A stretch of DNA of 64,000 bases from Shewanella subflava (GTDB lineage Bacteria; Pseudomonadota; Gammaproteobacteria; Enterobacterales; Shewanellaceae): positions 124,001 to 188,000 of the forward strand of contig NZ_JAPDMX010000012.1 in assembly GCF_025971955.1 (NCBI RefSeq), in the 5' to 3' direction. Each line of letters begins with the position of its first letter. Positions within the stretch are counted from its first letter, which is position 1. A model generated the notes under the pieces. That model was not told the origin of the DNA. It was given only the letters and a program-made list of their open reading frames with translations, and searched no databases. A program made the translations under genes and the position numbers. This document shows positions 18,254 through 29,244 of the stretch, piece by piece.

Positions 18254-19333
18254 ATGCCAAAAGCGCCTGTGATTTTGTTTGTTCCGGTTTCCTCTGAAGA
18301 GGGAATTGGTGAGTACATGCGCTCAAAAATTGTGGCTGACGCAATTATGGCACGCTGGCCAGATGCGCATATCGAATTTGTATTAAACAGTTTTGCACCG
18401 TATGCCAACGCCTGTCCTTATCCTGCTCATCTAGTCAATGACACCCCGACAAAGCGAATTAAAGAAGTTAACCAATTGGTTACTCGCCTCAAGCCCGATT
18501 TAGTTATTTTTGATGCTGCAGGAAGAAAATCACAATTAAAACATGCATATAAATGTGGTGCCAAAGTGGTTTTCATCAGTCAACATAGACGCAAGCGGGC
18601 TCGCGGAATGAAAATTGAGCGAGCTTTAGTGACCCATAGCCACTGGGTTGTTCAGCCTGAATTTGTTATCGGTGACATTACTGCCCTCGACAAATTTAAA
18701 CTCAATCTAATCAAGCGACCATTACCCATTTTTACTGGCTCTATTTTTGCCAAGCCAGATCCGCAAAGGTTACAGCAATTACAAGCACAATATGGCATAA
18801 AGCCTGGGCAATATTTAGTGTATAGCTCAGGGTCGGGAGGCCATAAAGTGGCGACCGATTTTGCCGCTGATATTTTTGCTCAAACTGCTGCCAATGTATT
18901 TAAACAAACCGGCATCCCCAGTTTAATGGTCTTTGGGCCTAACTACCCCAAAGCGTTACCAGAAATGGAAGGCGTGATCGCTATTTCGGCATTAACAAGC
19001 CTCGACTTTATCAGCTTACTGAGCCAGGCTCAGGCTGCTGTGCTGAGTGGCGGTGATACGCTATTACAAGCAATTGCATTACACATCCCCACACTTGCGG
19101 TTGCGGTATCAAAGGATCAGCCCAGCCGAATTAAACAATGTGTCCAGCATGAATTAGTGCTGGGTTGCGATATCAATGCGAACGACATGAGCCATACAGC
19201 AAGCTTGTTAGTTGATGCCCAAACAAGACAAAAACTAATTGATAAAATGCGGCTACAGGGCGATGCAGAGGGGTTAGATATTTGCATGGCTGAGGTCACT
19301 CGTTTATTGGGCGAGACAACTAATCATGCCTAA
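18254..19333 (+). CDS. GT-B fold glycosyltransferase, LPS region
   Basis: A protein of about 359 residues with the two-domain layout of MurG-like (GT28-type) enzymes. The N-terminus has VPVSSEEGIGEYMRS, a variant of the glycine-rich acceptor loop. The C-terminal domain has YLVYSSGSGGHK and the donor-binding region VLSGGDTLLQAIALHIPTLA. The role is probably sugar transfer to LPS core or a surface polysaccharide, judged from the neighbours; donor and acceptor are unknown. I chose the ATG at 18254, preceded by GGGA, over a TTG at 18221. Confidence in the fold is good and in the pathway moderate. Confidence 0.75.
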   Translation: MPKAPVILFVPVSSEEGIGEYMRSKIVADAIMARWPDAHIEFVLNSFAPYANACPYPAHLVNDTPTKRIKEVNQLVTRLKPDLVIFDAAGRKSQLKHAYKCGAKVVFISQHRRKRARGMKIERALVTHSHWVVQPEFVIGDITALDKFKLNLIKRPLPIFTGSIFAKPDPQRLQQLQAQYGIKPGQYLVYSSGSGGHKVATDFAADIFAQTAANVFKQTGIPSLMVFGPNYPKALPEMEGVIAISALTSLDFISLLSQAQAAVLSGGDTLLQAIALHIPTLAVAVSKDQPSRIKQCVQHELVLGCDINANDMSHTASLLVDAQTRQKLIDKMRLQGDAEGLDICMAEVTRLLGETTNHA

Positions 19334-20160
<827 letters not shown>

Positions 20161-20164
20161 TGTG

Positions 20165-21658
20165 ATGTTAAATGGATTTAAACCCTCTATATTGGCGATG
20201 ACGTTGGCAATGGTAACCGTCAGTCAAAGCGATCAACTACAAGCCGCCCCTTGGGTTGATACGTCAGATATTTATTTAAGAGCCGATATTCAAGCGCTGG
20301 CAGATGCAGGCGTGATCACCGTGCCTGTGAACACTTACCCGCTTATGTGGTCTGGCATTGGTGTCGACTTAAACAAAGCAGAACCCTCATTGATGTCAGC
20401 TGATCTTGTTGATGCTTTTGCGCGAGTGAATTTTTATTACCAAAATGCCATGAATAACCGTGGTAATACCAAGGTGAAAGCCACTGCTGCGACCGATCCT
20501 GCACGTTTTCAGCATTTTGGTTCTGATTATCGTGAACAAGGTGAGCTAATCGGTAGCCATGAATATATGGGTGAGCGCTTCGCTTATAAGGTCAGTGCCT
20601 CAGCGAATTATGATCCATTAGATGATAAAGAAGTCCGTTTAGACGACGCTTATTTTTCAATGATTGTGGGCAACTGGAGTATAACAGCAGGAACGTTGAG
20701 TCAATGGTGGGGACCAGGATTTGATTCATCATTACATAAGTCAAACAATGCTCGCCCAATGCCATCGTTAATGTTTAGTCGTAATAATGCTCAGGCATTT
20801 GAAACACCATGGCTATCTTGGCTCGGAACTTGGACCTTAACTGGTGGTTTGAGTATGTTTGAAAAAGAACGTTATGCACCACATGCTTTGTTATGGAATT
20901 TGCGTAGCTCTATTAAGCCATTAAAACAGATTGAAATGGGGCTGTCTTGGACGGTGCAATTTTGTGGTGAAGGGCAGGAATGTGATTTTGAGAGTGCCTG
21001 GAAGTCCATAACGGGTCAACGCGATTGTCGCGAGGAAAATGGCTTTGGTTGCAGTAATTATGGCAATCAAATGGCTGGCTTTGATATGCGTTTTAGCGAA
21101 AAAATTTATGATGTGCCAGTGGGATTATATCTTGAGCGTACCTGTGAGGACTCGAAAGGTAAGCCTTGGCAGATTGTCGACTGCGGTATGATGATAGGTG
21201 CAGATACCCGCTTTGCTTTTGACAGCCAACAATACAAATTATTTTTTGAATATACCGACACCATGGTCGCGTGTGGAACAGATGACAACGTATTTAATTG
21301 TTTTTACGAGCACAGCACATATCTAAGTGGTTCACGTTATCATGGTCGTGCGTTAGGCAGCACCTATGACAGTGATGCTAAAGTGTATGCTTTAGGATTA
21401 GTGGGCCAATTTAAAGATAGCCACGGTTTGACCTCTATTTTACGTTATGCCCAGTTAAATAAAGATGGGGAAAATAGAGGGGGTGAGTGGGCGCCACAAC
21501 CGCCAAAAGAAGATATATTAATGCTTGAAGTGTCTTATCGTATGCCGATGCTGTCGGGCATGGTGACCTTTGGTGGCACCATCTCTAATTCGAAGTTTGA
21601 AGTAGAAGATAATGACACCGACGGGACGGTATTTGGCAGTTATGAATATCGTTTTTAG
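20165..21658 (+). CDS. Wzi-like capsule assembly outer membrane protein
   Basis: A protein of about 498 residues with a signal peptide (LNGFKPSILAMTLAMVTVSQ, cleavage probably after QAA) and then APWVDTSDIYLRADIQALAD, an opening shared by Wzi-type proteins that hold capsule polymer at the outer membrane. The body is barrel-like, with repeated aromatic strands, for example TAGTLSQWWGPGFDSSLHKS, and ends VFGSYEYRF. I use the ATG at 20165, since earlier in-frame starts fall inside coaD. It closes a region of LPS genes and may link lipopolysaccharide and exopolysaccharide display. The capsule cluster itself is not in the window. Confidence 0.8.
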   Translation: MLNGFKPSILAMTLAMVTVSQSDQLQAAPWVDTSDIYLRADIQALADAGVITVPVNTYPLMWSGIGVDLNKAEPSLMSADLVDAFARVNFYYQNAMNNRGNTKVKATAATDPARFQHFGSDYREQGELIGSHEYMGERFAYKVSASANYDPLDDKEVRLDDAYFSMIVGNWSITAGTLSQWWGPGFDSSLHKSNNARPMPSLMFSRNNAQAFETPWLSWLGTWTLTGGLSMFEKERYAPHALLWNLRSSIKPLKQIEMGLSWTVQFCGEGQECDFESAWKSITGQRDCREENGFGCSNYGNQMAGFDMRFSEKIYDVPVGLYLERTCEDSKGKPWQIVDCGMMIGADTRFAFDSQQYKLFFEYTDTMVACGTDDNVFNCFYEHSTYLSGSRYHGRALGSTYDSDAKVYALGLVGQFKDSHGLTSILRYAQLNKDGENRGGEWAPQPPKEDILMLEVSYRMPMLSGMVTFGGTISNSKFEVEDNDTDGTVFGSYEYRF

Positions 21659-21682
21659 AAGTCAGGTAGTTTAATCTTTGAT

Positions 21683-21712
21683 AAAAGGGAGCTTCGGCTC
21701 CCTTTTAAATAT
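21683..21712 (+). terminator. Rho-independent terminator after the Wzi-like gene
   Basis: A perfect stem, AAAAGGGAGC at 21683-21692 and its complement at 21697-21706, closed by a TTCG tetraloop and ending in T residues. It serves the plus-strand coaD/Wzi unit and, read the other way, could also stop transcripts leaving mutM. Confidence 0.85.
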
Positions 21713-21771
21713 TGGTCAAATCCGAGGGACTATTCGTGCATCTGGAGCGTATTTTATACCACGGAATTAAC

Positions 21772-22587
21772 TTAACGAGCTTGGCATAGACCACAAAAAA
21801 CCGTGGTCCGTTGGCCTAATTTTATCTCAGATAACAAGTTGCCACAGCTTGTGCAAGTTTCGCCACCACGGCCATACACATGCAGTTTTTGGGCAAAATA
21901 ACCCGGTTTACCATCCGCGTTAGTAAAATCTTTTAGCGTAGTACCGCCTTGATTAATTGCGTTTGCTAAAATGGTTTTTACCTCAGTTACCAACACAGTT
22001 AATCTTGCTATATCAATGCTACCTGCGGCAGCCTGCGGATGGATACTCGCCGCAAATAGTGCTTCATTGGCATAAATATTACCCACTCCGACCACAATAT
22101 GATTATCCATCAAGCATAGCTTTATGGCCTTTTTTTTACCCACTAATGCTGCCAGTAATTGATTTGGGTTAAAGGCATGGGTTAGTGGTTCAGGCCCTAA
22201 CTTTGATAGTAATGGATGCGCCTCTTCAGGCAGTTCATACCATAACCAAGCGCCAAATCGACGTGGGTCGTTAAAACGAAGCATACGACCATTTTGCAGC
22301 ACTAAATCAATATGGTCGTGTTTTTCTGCTGGTGTATCTCGCGGTAAAATACGCAAACTTCCTGACATGCCTAAGTGCACGATAGTGATACCTGCATCAG
22401 TATCTATGAGTAAATATTTTGCCCTACGCCGGACACTTTTAATTGTTTGCCCAACTATGTTTTGCGCAACATCAGGTACCGGCCAGCGCAGTGATGCATT
22501 GCGGACTATCAACTGCTCAACCGTTTGATCAACAAGGTAAGGGGCAACGCCTTGGCGGGTGACTTCAACTTCTGGCAATTCAGGCAT
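21772..22587 (-). CDS. mutM: Formamidopyrimidine-DNA glycosylase
   Basis: A 271-residue base-excision repair enzyme that removes 8-oxoguanine and ring-opened purines and nicks the abasic site. The catalytic N-terminus PELPEVEV (Pro2, Glu3) is intact, as are the conserved lysine and [14 protein letters not shown]. The C-terminal zinc finger CTSCGN...CGLC and the segment [10 protein letters not shown] complete the protein. It lies about 70 bases beyond a hypothetical gene at the end of the molybdopterin operon, so it may receive read-through. Confidence 0.97.
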   Translation of the reverse strand: MPELPEVEVTRQGVAPYLVDQTVEQLIVRNASLRWPVPDVAQNIVGQTIKSVRRRAKYLLIDTDAGITIVHLGMSGSLRILPRDTPAEKHDHIDLVLQNGRMLRFNDPRRFGAWLWYELPEEAHPLLSKLGPEPLTHAFNPNQLLAALVGKKKAIKLCLMDNHIVVGVGNIYANEALFAASIHPQAAAGSIDIARLTVLVTEVKTILANAINQGGTTLKDFTNADGKPGYFAQKLHVYGRGGETCTSCGNLLSEIKLGQRTTVFCGLCQAR

Positions 22588-22658
22588 GGTTTATTATTTC
22601 ACTTTTGAGTGGATGACTTTTGATGGACTGTTGATATTTTATGTTTATCAAAGCCCCC

Positions 22659-23108
22659 CTAAGATTGTACGTTCACGATAGGTAATAGATCAGTGCGTAA
22701 ACTTGGGGGAATTTGATACCAATTAAAACCAGGTGATTGTAATAAACCTTCTTCGGCAAACAATAACCATACCTGAGCTTCATCGATATTTTCGATGAAT
22801 AGGATGATTTTTATTGCTGCAGAAGTATGTACTGGCTCTGTTTTCAAAGCCGAGATGGCGATATTTTCCCAAGCTGCAGCCCATTGCTTACAGTTAAGTA
22901 CATCATCTGAACATTGCCACTGACCTTGGTTATTGACAAAGGATTGGCCATTAATTTGCAATTGCTTTAATGGTAATTCGCTATCAAATAATGGCATAGC
23001 ATCAGCTGGCAGTTGGGTGGTTTTACTGTCTATAAAGGTTAATACTGCAATCATCATTGCGCTGGCAAGAATAATAATCGTATTCCATTTTTTGCGTGAT
23101 AAAGCCAT
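22659..23108 (-). CDS. Hypothetical single-span membrane protein
   Basis: A 149-residue protein with one N-terminal membrane helix (WNTIIILASAMMIAVLTFI) after a short basic start, then a predicted periplasmic domain that contains a CSDDVLNCKQW pair of cysteines and ends TDLLPIVNVQS. I recognise no family. It follows moaA by 60 bases on the same strand and precedes mutM, so it may be the last gene of the molybdopterin operon. Whether it acts with that pathway or with DNA repair cannot be told. Confidence 0.7.
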   Translation of the reverse strand: MALSRKKWNTIIILASAMMIAVLTFIDSKTTQLPADAMPLFDSELPLKQLQINGQSFVNNQGQWQCSDDVLNCKQWAAAWENIAISALKTEPVHTSAAIKIILFIENIDEAQVWLLFAEEGLLQSPGFNWYQIPPSLRTDLLPIVNVQS

Positions 23109-23168
23109 AAACTCAACTAGGTGATGGATGAAAAAGTAAAGTTTATCATCTATCTCAAAAAATACGAA

Positions 23169-24152
23169 TTAGCCCCCTGTTGCATTCATAAAGCGTAGAA
23201 TTTGCACGCCTTGCTGATCGAAATGATGCGACTGAGGTTTAAATTTAATGCCTGATAAAATAGCGGCTTTTAAGCGTGCTATATCAGCAGGAAATTCTCT
23301 GACTATGGCTTTTAAATCAATTGAGTTCTCATTGCCTAAACATAACAATAGTCGACCTTCTACCGTCACCCTGACACGATTACACTCATGGCAAAAATTA
23401 TTACTGTGTGGCGAAATAAAGCCAATGTGAATGTGACTATCAGCCATTTTAAAATATTTTGCCGGTCCACCGGTACGTTTGCTGGAGGGCACTAAAGCAT
23501 AATGTTGCTCGATAAGTTGGCGCACTTCAGCGCTTGAACAATGCCTGCTACGTTTACGCTCATCCATCACACCCAGTGGCATTTCTTCAATAAAGGCGAT
23601 GTCTAAATGCCGTTCTCGGCAGAAGTTGACTAAATCAATGACCTCATGATCATTTTGACCACGCAAGATAACCGCATTGATTTTTATTTTATTAAACCCA
23701 GCAGCAATAGCGGCATCGATACCCGCAATCACTCGGTCTAACTTGCCATTTCGTGTCAGTTGGGTAAATAACGTCGGGTTTAAGGTGTCCAAGCTAATGT
23801 TTAAACGAGATAAGCCATTGTCATATAATGGTTTTGCTAGTTTTGACAAGCGAGAGCCGTTGGTGGTCATCGACAAGTCTTCCAAACCGGGCAATTTCCC
23901 TAGTAATTTCACCAGCTGGTCGCAGTCGGTTCGCACTAACGGCTCGCCACCCGTTAAACGGATTTTTTTCACGCCTAGCTCTGTAAATGCTTGTGCCACC
24001 CATGACAATTCTTCTAAAGACAGAACTTGCTCACGCGCTAAAAACTCGGGGTCTTCACTCATGCAATACACACAGCGAAAATCACAGCGATCGGTTACCG
24101 ATAATCGCAGGTACTCTACCTGCCGATTAAACCCATCTACAATTTGGCTCAT
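23169..24152 (-). CDS. moaA: GTP 3',8-cyclase (molybdopterin synthesis)
   Basis: A 327-residue radical SAM enzyme that starts molybdopterin synthesis from GTP together with MoaC. The SAM cluster motif is CDFRCVYCM and the second cluster motif is CHECNRVRVTVEGRLLLC. The C-terminal GG (FMNATGG), essential in MoaA, is present. The segment KIRLTGGEPLVR is typical. The gene sits 77 bases downstream of mobB/moeA. moaC and the molybdopterin synthase genes are not in the window. Confidence 0.97.
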   Translation of the reverse strand: MSQIVDGFNRQVEYLRLSVTDRCDFRCVYCMSEDPEFLAREQVLSLEELSWVAQAFTELGVKKIRLTGGEPLVRTDCDQLVKLLGKLPGLEDLSMTTNGSRLSKLAKPLYDNGLSRLNISLDTLNPTLFTQLTRNGKLDRVIAGIDAAIAAGFNKIKINAVILRGQNDHEVIDLVNFCRERHLDIAFIEEMPLGVMDERKRSRHCSSAEVRQLIEQHYALVPSSKRTGGPAKYFKMADSHIHIGFISPHSNNFCHECNRVRVTVEGRLLLCLGNENSIDLKAIVREFPADIARLKAAILSGIKFKPQSHHFDQQGVQILRFMNATGG

Positions 24153-24229
24153 ATTTGACCTACTTCGTTTGCCTATCTGTTTGGCTGTGTTAACACAATT
24201 TAAGCATTTTCACGTTGGCTTAAATCATA

Positions 24230-26056
24230 TTAAAGCACAGCGGCAAAGGGTTGAATGAACACTGACTGACCTTGAGCGATATGATCATCCTTTTCACCGA
24301 TCACGATGAGGCAATTTCCCGTTACCATAGAGCTCAACATGCCAGAGCCCTGCGCCCCCGTTGACCTCACATGCACTTGGCCATCGGCTGCAATATGGTA
24401 AATACCCCGTAAAAATTCGCTACGGCCAGTTTTGCTGCGCAAAAACTCATCCGCTATTGCAGGTATGTAATGGGGTTGCCATGGTTGCGTGCCAGTTGAT
24501 GATTGCTCGCCTGCCATTTTTCGTACGGCAGGTTGCACAAATTGTAAAAAAGACACCATAACAGCGACAGGATTTCCAGGTAATCCAAAAAACAGGCTGT
24601 TATTAATTTGCCCTACAGCAAGAGGTCTGCCTGGGCGCATGTTAATTCGCCAAAAGTTAATCTGACCAATCTTAGCTAACACCGTTTTGATGTAATCAGC
24701 GTTGCCAACAGACACGCCACCAGAGCTAATGACAATATCGGCCTTGGCAGAAGCTTGAAGTAAAGCGGCGGTTAAGGCTGTTTCATTATCTTCAATGATG
24801 CCTAAATCAATAATATTACAACCCAATTTACGTGCCATGGCTTTGATGGTGTAGCGGTTTGAATCGTAAATACAGTTAGGTTTTAACGTCTCGCCAGGCT
24901 GGCTGACCTCATCACCGGTAGAGAACACCGCAACGGTTGGCGCATGAACAACTTCAGCCTGATAACAGCCCAATGAAGCCAATAAGCCTAACTCTGCCGC
25001 ACCTAAACGTGTCCCTTTACTCAAAGCAACATCATTTACGGCTATGTCTTCACCGGCTAAACGCACATGCTGCCCTTGTTTAATGTTGGCAGTGTCTAAT
25101 AGGGTAACCTGATTATCTTGGGTGTCGCATAGCTCACGAGGCTGAATGGTATCAACACCTTGAGGTACTGGCGCGCCCGTCATAATGCGAACGGCTTCAC
25201 CGGGTTGCACGACTTTGTCATAACCATGCCCTGCTAGCACCTCTGCAACCACATGTAATGGCGCGGCCCCAACATCGCTATACGCAAAACCGTAACCATC
25301 CATAGCGGAGTTGGTGTGCTGCGGAACATTCACCGGAGAAATACAATCACGGGCTAATACGCGATTATCTAACAGGTCTAAATCAACCATTTCCGTTGTT
25401 GTGATTGCAGAAACTTGATTAAGAATATGATTGATGCCCTGGGCCACTGAAAGACCTTGTTGGCCGCGCTGTGGCACTTCCGCTGACGCTAAATCAATGG
25501 GTAATGCCACCTTAGGTGCTTGCCAACTTTGTTGATATTGCACCACGAAATCTGCAATTTGACCGACATTGTTGAGGTCTAATCGAATGAGATCCGCAGG
25601 TGTTTGGGTTTCATCACAGCAGGCGATTGCCACAATATTGTCATCATGGGTATGAATAAAGGGTTTACCGTGTGAGGCACGATGAAGTTCAATTTTGGGT
25701 AATGCTAACTTTTTGAAACCTTCCACTAATACAATATCAACCTTGTCGGCTTCAATTTGTTTGAGTAAATGTGGCAAGCTGGGATCTGAATCTAATGCAT
25801 CTTCAGTCATTAATGCCCAACGAACATGTGAGGCAACCAACATTTGTTTGGCACCGGCTTTGCGCATTTCATAGCTATCTTTACCGGGAATATCGACATC
25901 AAAATTATGGTGAGCATGTTTAATCACCGCCAGACGAAGGCCGCGACGATTGAGCTCTGGGATCAGTTGTTTTAATAATGTGGTTTTTCCCGTGCCACTG
26001 TATGCACAAAAGCCAAGAACGGGGATCGGCAGTGGATTGTTAAACACACAAGACAT
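24230..26056 (-). CDS. MobB-MoeA fusion, molybdopterin cofactor assembly
   Basis: A 608-residue two-domain protein. Residues 1 to about 180 match MobB, a GTP-binding adaptor for molybdopterin dinucleotide synthesis, with a Walker A motif AYSGTGKTTLLKQLIP and VDIVLVEGFKKL. Residues about 205-608 match MoeA, which inserts molybdate into molybdopterin-AMP: INVPQHTNSAMDGYGF-like segment (here NVPQHTNSAMDGYGF), VRIMTGAPVPQG, DEVSQPGE, SSGGVSVGNADY and GLPGNPVAVMVSF. Single-chain fusions of these genes occur in related bacteria. It lies 18 bases after mobA and is co-transcribed with the tungstate permease genes. Confidence 0.95.
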   Translation of the reverse strand: MSCVFNNPLPIPVLGFCAYSGTGKTTLLKQLIPELNRRGLRLAVIKHAHHNFDVDIPGKDSYEMRKAGAKQMLVASHVRWALMTEDALDSDPSLPHLLKQIEADKVDIVLVEGFKKLALPKIELHRASHGKPFIHTHDDNIVAIACCDETQTPADLIRLDLNNVGQIADFVVQYQQSWQAPKVALPIDLASAEVPQRGQQGLSVAQGINHILNQVSAITTTEMVDLDLLDNRVLARDCISPVNVPQHTNSAMDGYGFAYSDVGAAPLHVVAEVLAGHGYDKVVQPGEAVRIMTGAPVPQGVDTIQPRELCDTQDNQVTLLDTANIKQGQHVRLAGEDIAVNDVALSKGTRLGAAELGLLASLGCYQAEVVHAPTVAVFSTGDEVSQPGETLKPNCIYDSNRYTIKAMARKLGCNIIDLGIIEDNETALTAALLQASAKADIVISSGGVSVGNADYIKTVLAKIGQINFWRINMRPGRPLAVGQINNSLFFGLPGNPVAVMVSFLQFVQPAVRKMAGEQSSTGTQPWQPHYIPAIADEFLRSKTGRSEFLRGIYHIAADGQVHVRSTGAQGSGMLSSMVTGNCLIVIGEKDDHIAQGQSVFIQPFAAVL

Positions 26057-26074
26057 AATTACCTCTATTTTTAA

Positions 26075-26683
26075 TTACTGCGCTATTTGCTCGGCGAGTT
26101 GTTGTTTTTGTTCTGGTGTATTGACGTTAATAAATGCCTGGGGCTGATCGGCAAAACCGGTCACCTCGTAGTGATGCTTCGCATACCAAAAATCGATTTT
26201 ACGCTCGCCTGCATCTAAAAATGCTTTCATCGAGTCACGTAAACTCGGTTTAAGCAATAACACCACAGGTTGCTCACGTTTACCGTCGCTTGCTACCACC
26301 AGTTCAGCACCTGTTTGCTGCATAGTGGCAAGCATTCTGCTGGCTAAGTCATGGGGCAGCAATGGGCAGTCGCAAGGTACCACAAGCAAAAGATCTGCTT
26401 GAGTGCGTCCCATGGCGGTGATCATGCCTGCTAGGGGACCTAAATAACCAGAATCAATATCACTCATAACCTCATAACCAAACTCGCCATAACGCTGTTG
26501 ATTTCGGTTAGCGTTGATCATGATGCGCTGCACTTGAGGTGCTAAGCGGTTAATGGTGTAGCTGATCATAGGTTGGTTATTTAATTCAACTAAACCTTTA
26601 TCATCTCCGCCCATACGTCTGGCCATGCCACCCGCAAGAATGACGGCTTCAATGGTAGGTGAATTTTTATTTGGCGATGACAT
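26075..26683 (-). CDS. mobA: Molybdenum cofactor guanylyltransferase
   Basis: A 202-residue nucleotidyltransferase attaching GMP to molybdopterin to form the bis-guanine dinucleotide cofactor used by DMSO-reductase family enzymes. It shows the family signature [20 protein letters not shown] and a [11 protein letters not shown] metal-binding segment. Its start overlaps the end of the ABC ATPase gene by 17 bases, indicating translational coupling within the operon. Length is typical. Confidence 0.95.
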   Translation of the reverse strand: MSSPNKNSPTIEAVILAGGMARRMGGDDKGLVELNNQPMISYTINRLAPQVQRIMINANRNQQRYGEFGYEVMSDIDSGYLGPLAGMITAMGRTQADLLLVVPCDCPLLPHDLASRMLATMQQTGAELVVASDGKREQPVVLLLKPSLRDSMKAFLDAGERKIDFWYAKHHYEVTGFADQPQAFINVNTPEQKQQLAEQIAQ

Positions 26684-27413
26684 AGTGAGATCCCATAACG
26701 GAGTTATCTTGTTGAGTATCTAAATTAGGCACATGTTGGCTGGTATGAATAATCTGATCTTTGATATGCCAATGTTGTTGACATAAGGCGGTTAGACCAC
26801 AGGTTTGATGGCTACTGATCAATAAACCCGTTCCTTCCATTTTAAGTTGATTGATCATCGCAAGCACCAGTTTTTGCGAATGCTTATCCATGTTAGAAAT
26901 GGGTTCATCCAACATCAGCAGCTTGGGCTGACAAATCCACGCCCTTGCTATAGCAAGGCGTTGGCGTTCACCGCCGGATAAGTCACTGGCTGAATGCTGA
27001 AGTAAATCTGCCAATTGTGCCATATTAATCGCTTGCTCAAGACGTTGTTGTAGCGCCTTGGTGCGGCTTTTTCTTGTCGATAATCCATAGGTAAGATTGT
27101 ATTTTACCGTACCATCAAAAAGATAAGGATGTTGATGTAAATAGACGGCTTTCCCCAATAACGACGCAGCCTGCCACCACGCTGGTTGGCTAAAACCTTG
27201 GCAAATTACACGACCATGCGACGGGGAGATTAATCCGGCCAATAGTTTCATCAGGGTGGATTTACCCGAGCCATTATCGCCCTGCAAATAGATAACATCG
27301 CCTTCCACAAAACGAAGTTTTTGAGCACTAAACAACCTGCGATCGTCAAATTGCATCACTAAATCAGTGGCCTCTACTGCGGCCTTCATCTGGGGAGCTA
27401 CTGATAAACTCAT
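26667..27413 (-). CDS. tupC: Tungstate ABC transporter ATP-binding protein
   Basis: A 248-residue ABC ATPase. Walker A is [14 protein letters not shown], the signature is [15 protein letters not shown], and Walker B with its glutamate is KLLMLDEP. It overlaps the permease gene by one base and mobA by 17. The assignment to tungstate rather than molybdate rests on the neighbours, which look like the TupABC type, not on the ATPase itself. It powers import of the oxyanion that feeds the molybdopterin genes downstream. Confidence 0.88.
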   Translation of the reverse strand: MSLSVAPQMKAAVEATDLVMQFDDRRLFSAQKLRFVEGDVIYLQGDNGSGKSTLMKLLAGLISPSHGRVICQGFSQPAWWQAASLLGKAVYLHQHPYLFDGTVKYNLTYGLSTRKSRTKALQQRLEQAINMAQLADLLQHSASDLSGGERQRLAIARAWICQPKLLMLDEPISNMDKHSQKLVLAMINQLKMEGTGLLISSHQTCGLTALCQQHWHIKDQIIHTSQHVPNLDTQQDNSVMGSHYVIAK

Positions 27414-28120
27414 TAGTGGCTCCTTGGCAGGGCTTTACCCCGTAATGAACCCAGTGCGAAATTAAGCACCAATGCCAAAATCAACAATACCAGCCCCAGT
27501 GCAATCGCTTGAGCAAAATCGCCCTTGGAGGTTTCTAATGCGATAGCCGTTGGAATATTACGGGTCACATTCATGATATTTCCCCCGACCATCATAGAAC
27601 ACCCCACTTCCGTTAAAATACGGCTGAATGCGGCAACAATAGCAAGCAATAAAGCCACTCGTAACTCACGACAGACGGTCCAAATTGCCATTAACCAGTT
27701 AGCACCTAAGGTGCGTGATGTTTCCCATGCACGACGATCAACACTGGCAAATGCCGCTTGCGATAAAGCCACCAGCACAGGTGCGCAAATGAGCATTTGG
27801 CCAAATATCATCCCATTTTGGCTAAATAACCACTTTAAGTCGCCCATAGCACCATTGCGAGTGAGTAATAAATACACCAGCAAGCCAATGACCACAGTGG
27901 GAATGGATTGTAAGGTTTGAATTAAATTAGTGACAATCCAGCGGCCGGGGAAATGCGTAAATGCGAGAAAAAATCCCAGCATAATAGAAGGAATTAAGGT
28001 GATAAAAAGTGCCGCAAACGAAACGGAAAAAGACACATTAATGATTGACCATACATCGGGGTCAAAAGATAGCAGCAAGCGAAATGCTTGCTGCAAAAGG
28101 GCTAACCAGCCTTCACTCAT
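27413..28120 (-). CDS. tupB: Tungstate ABC transporter permease
   Basis: A 235-residue inner membrane permease with about five to six helices and the coupling segment RAWETSRTLGANWLM that contacts the ATPase. The layout and the late segment EVGCSMMVGGNIMNVTRNIP match TupB-type permeases. It overlaps the binding-protein gene by four bases (ATGA-type junction) and the ATPase gene by one, so all three are translated as one unit. Confidence 0.9.
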   Translation of the reverse strand: MSEGWLALLQQAFRLLLSFDPDVWSIINVSFSVSFAALFITLIPSIMLGFFLAFTHFPGRWIVTNLIQTLQSIPTVVIGLLVYLLLTRNGAMGDLKWLFSQNGMIFGQMLICAPVLVALSQAAFASVDRRAWETSRTLGANWLMAIWTVCRELRVALLLAIVAAFSRILTEVGCSMMVGGNIMNVTRNIPTAIALETSKGDFAQAIALGLVLLILALVLNFALGSLRGKALPRSH

Positions 28121-28950
28121 TTTTGATAAGTTGCCTTAAACAATTGCTCTCCTTGCACTGTGAATTCGTTAATCATTTTTTGTGCTGCAGGACTGACTAA
28201 CCAGTCACTTAATGCTTGAGCACCTTGATGATTAAGTTCTGGGTATTTTGTAGGATTGATTAGCATCACTTGGTAAGGATTGGCTAACTCTTTGCCACCT
28301 TCAAAACGAATGGATAAATCCAGTTTAGCCTTAAATGCTACAAAAGTACCACGGTCTGTTAATGTGTAAGCTTGTAACTCGTTAGCCATTAACAAGGTTT
28401 TACCCATGCCTTGGCCAACTGAAGTATAGCCCGCAAAATCAGTTTTTACATGAGCTTGCTGCCAAATCTCTAACTCTTTCATGTGAGTGCCAGAGTTATC
28501 GCCACGGGAGATAAAGGTGCTTGGCTTCGCAGCAATACGTTCAAATGCTTCAAGCACACTTTTAGCATCATGGGCGCCTGCGGGATCATCTTTGGGTCCA
28601 AGTAACACAAAATCATTTTCCATTAAACCACGAGGTTGCACGCCATAGCCATCAGCAACAAATTTTGCCTCAGCCGCTGGAGCATGTGTCATAACGATAT
28701 CGACATCACCTTGGCTAGCAAGTTTAATGGCTTGACCAGTACCGGTGGCAATCACTTGTACCGAATAGCCTGATTCTTTCTCAAACGTAGGTAATAATGC
28801 GCTTAATAAGCCTGAGTTTTCAGTGCTGGTAGTGGTGGCTAGTTTGATCACGCTATGCGCTTCGTGCTCGTGCGCTTGTAAAAACGGGCTAAAAGCCAAA
28901 CTACTCATTATGCTAAATGAGGCCGTAAAACTGGCTATTTTTTTAAACAT
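28117..28950 (-). CDS. tupA: Periplasmic tungstate-binding protein
   Basis: A 277-residue solute-binding protein with a signal peptide (about 26 residues, ending near LQAHEH) and the TupA-type oxyanion-binding start LATTTSTENSGLL, further on TGTGQAIKLASQGDVDIV and SRGDNSGTHMKEL. TupA proteins bind tungstate with very high affinity, and some bind molybdate as well. It is the first gene of a seven-gene minus-strand unit. A span of about 290 bases separates it from the divergent response regulator gene. Confidence 0.92.
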   Translation of the reverse strand: MFKKIASFTASFSIMSSLAFSPFLQAHEHEAHSVIKLATTTSTENSGLLSALLPTFEKESGYSVQVIATGTGQAIKLASQGDVDIVMTHAPAAEAKFVADGYGVQPRGLMENDFVLLGPKDDPAGAHDAKSVLEAFERIAAKPSTFISRGDNSGTHMKELEIWQQAHVKTDFAGYTSVGQGMGKTLLMANELQAYTLTDRGTFVAFKAKLDLSIRFEGGKELANPYQVMLINPTKYPELNHQGAQALSDWLVSPAAQKMINEFTVQGEQLFKATYQK

Positions 28951-29244
28951 GAATCTATCCTTTTATACAGTGGTGATAAGGCATTATTTAATGAAAACAA
29001 CATTAACACTAAGGTCAATAACAGCTAATGCAGCCCTAGGGTAAGCAAGTTAAATGCCAACAGCTTTAAGTGCAAATTCAGTTCACGACAAAACCTTAAT
29101 TTGTGAAGCAGATCCCACGGTGATGAAAAACACATCAGACAAATTGTCCCAAGATCACTTTTCGGTGGTTCATACTGACCTAACTTGTATTATTAGGTGC
29201 TAAAGTGAGTTCAAATTGAGTCAAAATGTCCAACTGGAGCGGTA

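Noticed and set aside
23677..24258. A 193-residue plus-strand frame opposite moaA
   Set aside because: It is antisense to the conserved moaA gene and has no ribosome site or protein-like pattern.
28117..28950. Reading the binding protein as molybdate-specific ModA
   Set aside because: The TTTSTENSG opening is TupA-type; ModA has a different start. Molybdate binding as a second ligand remains possible.
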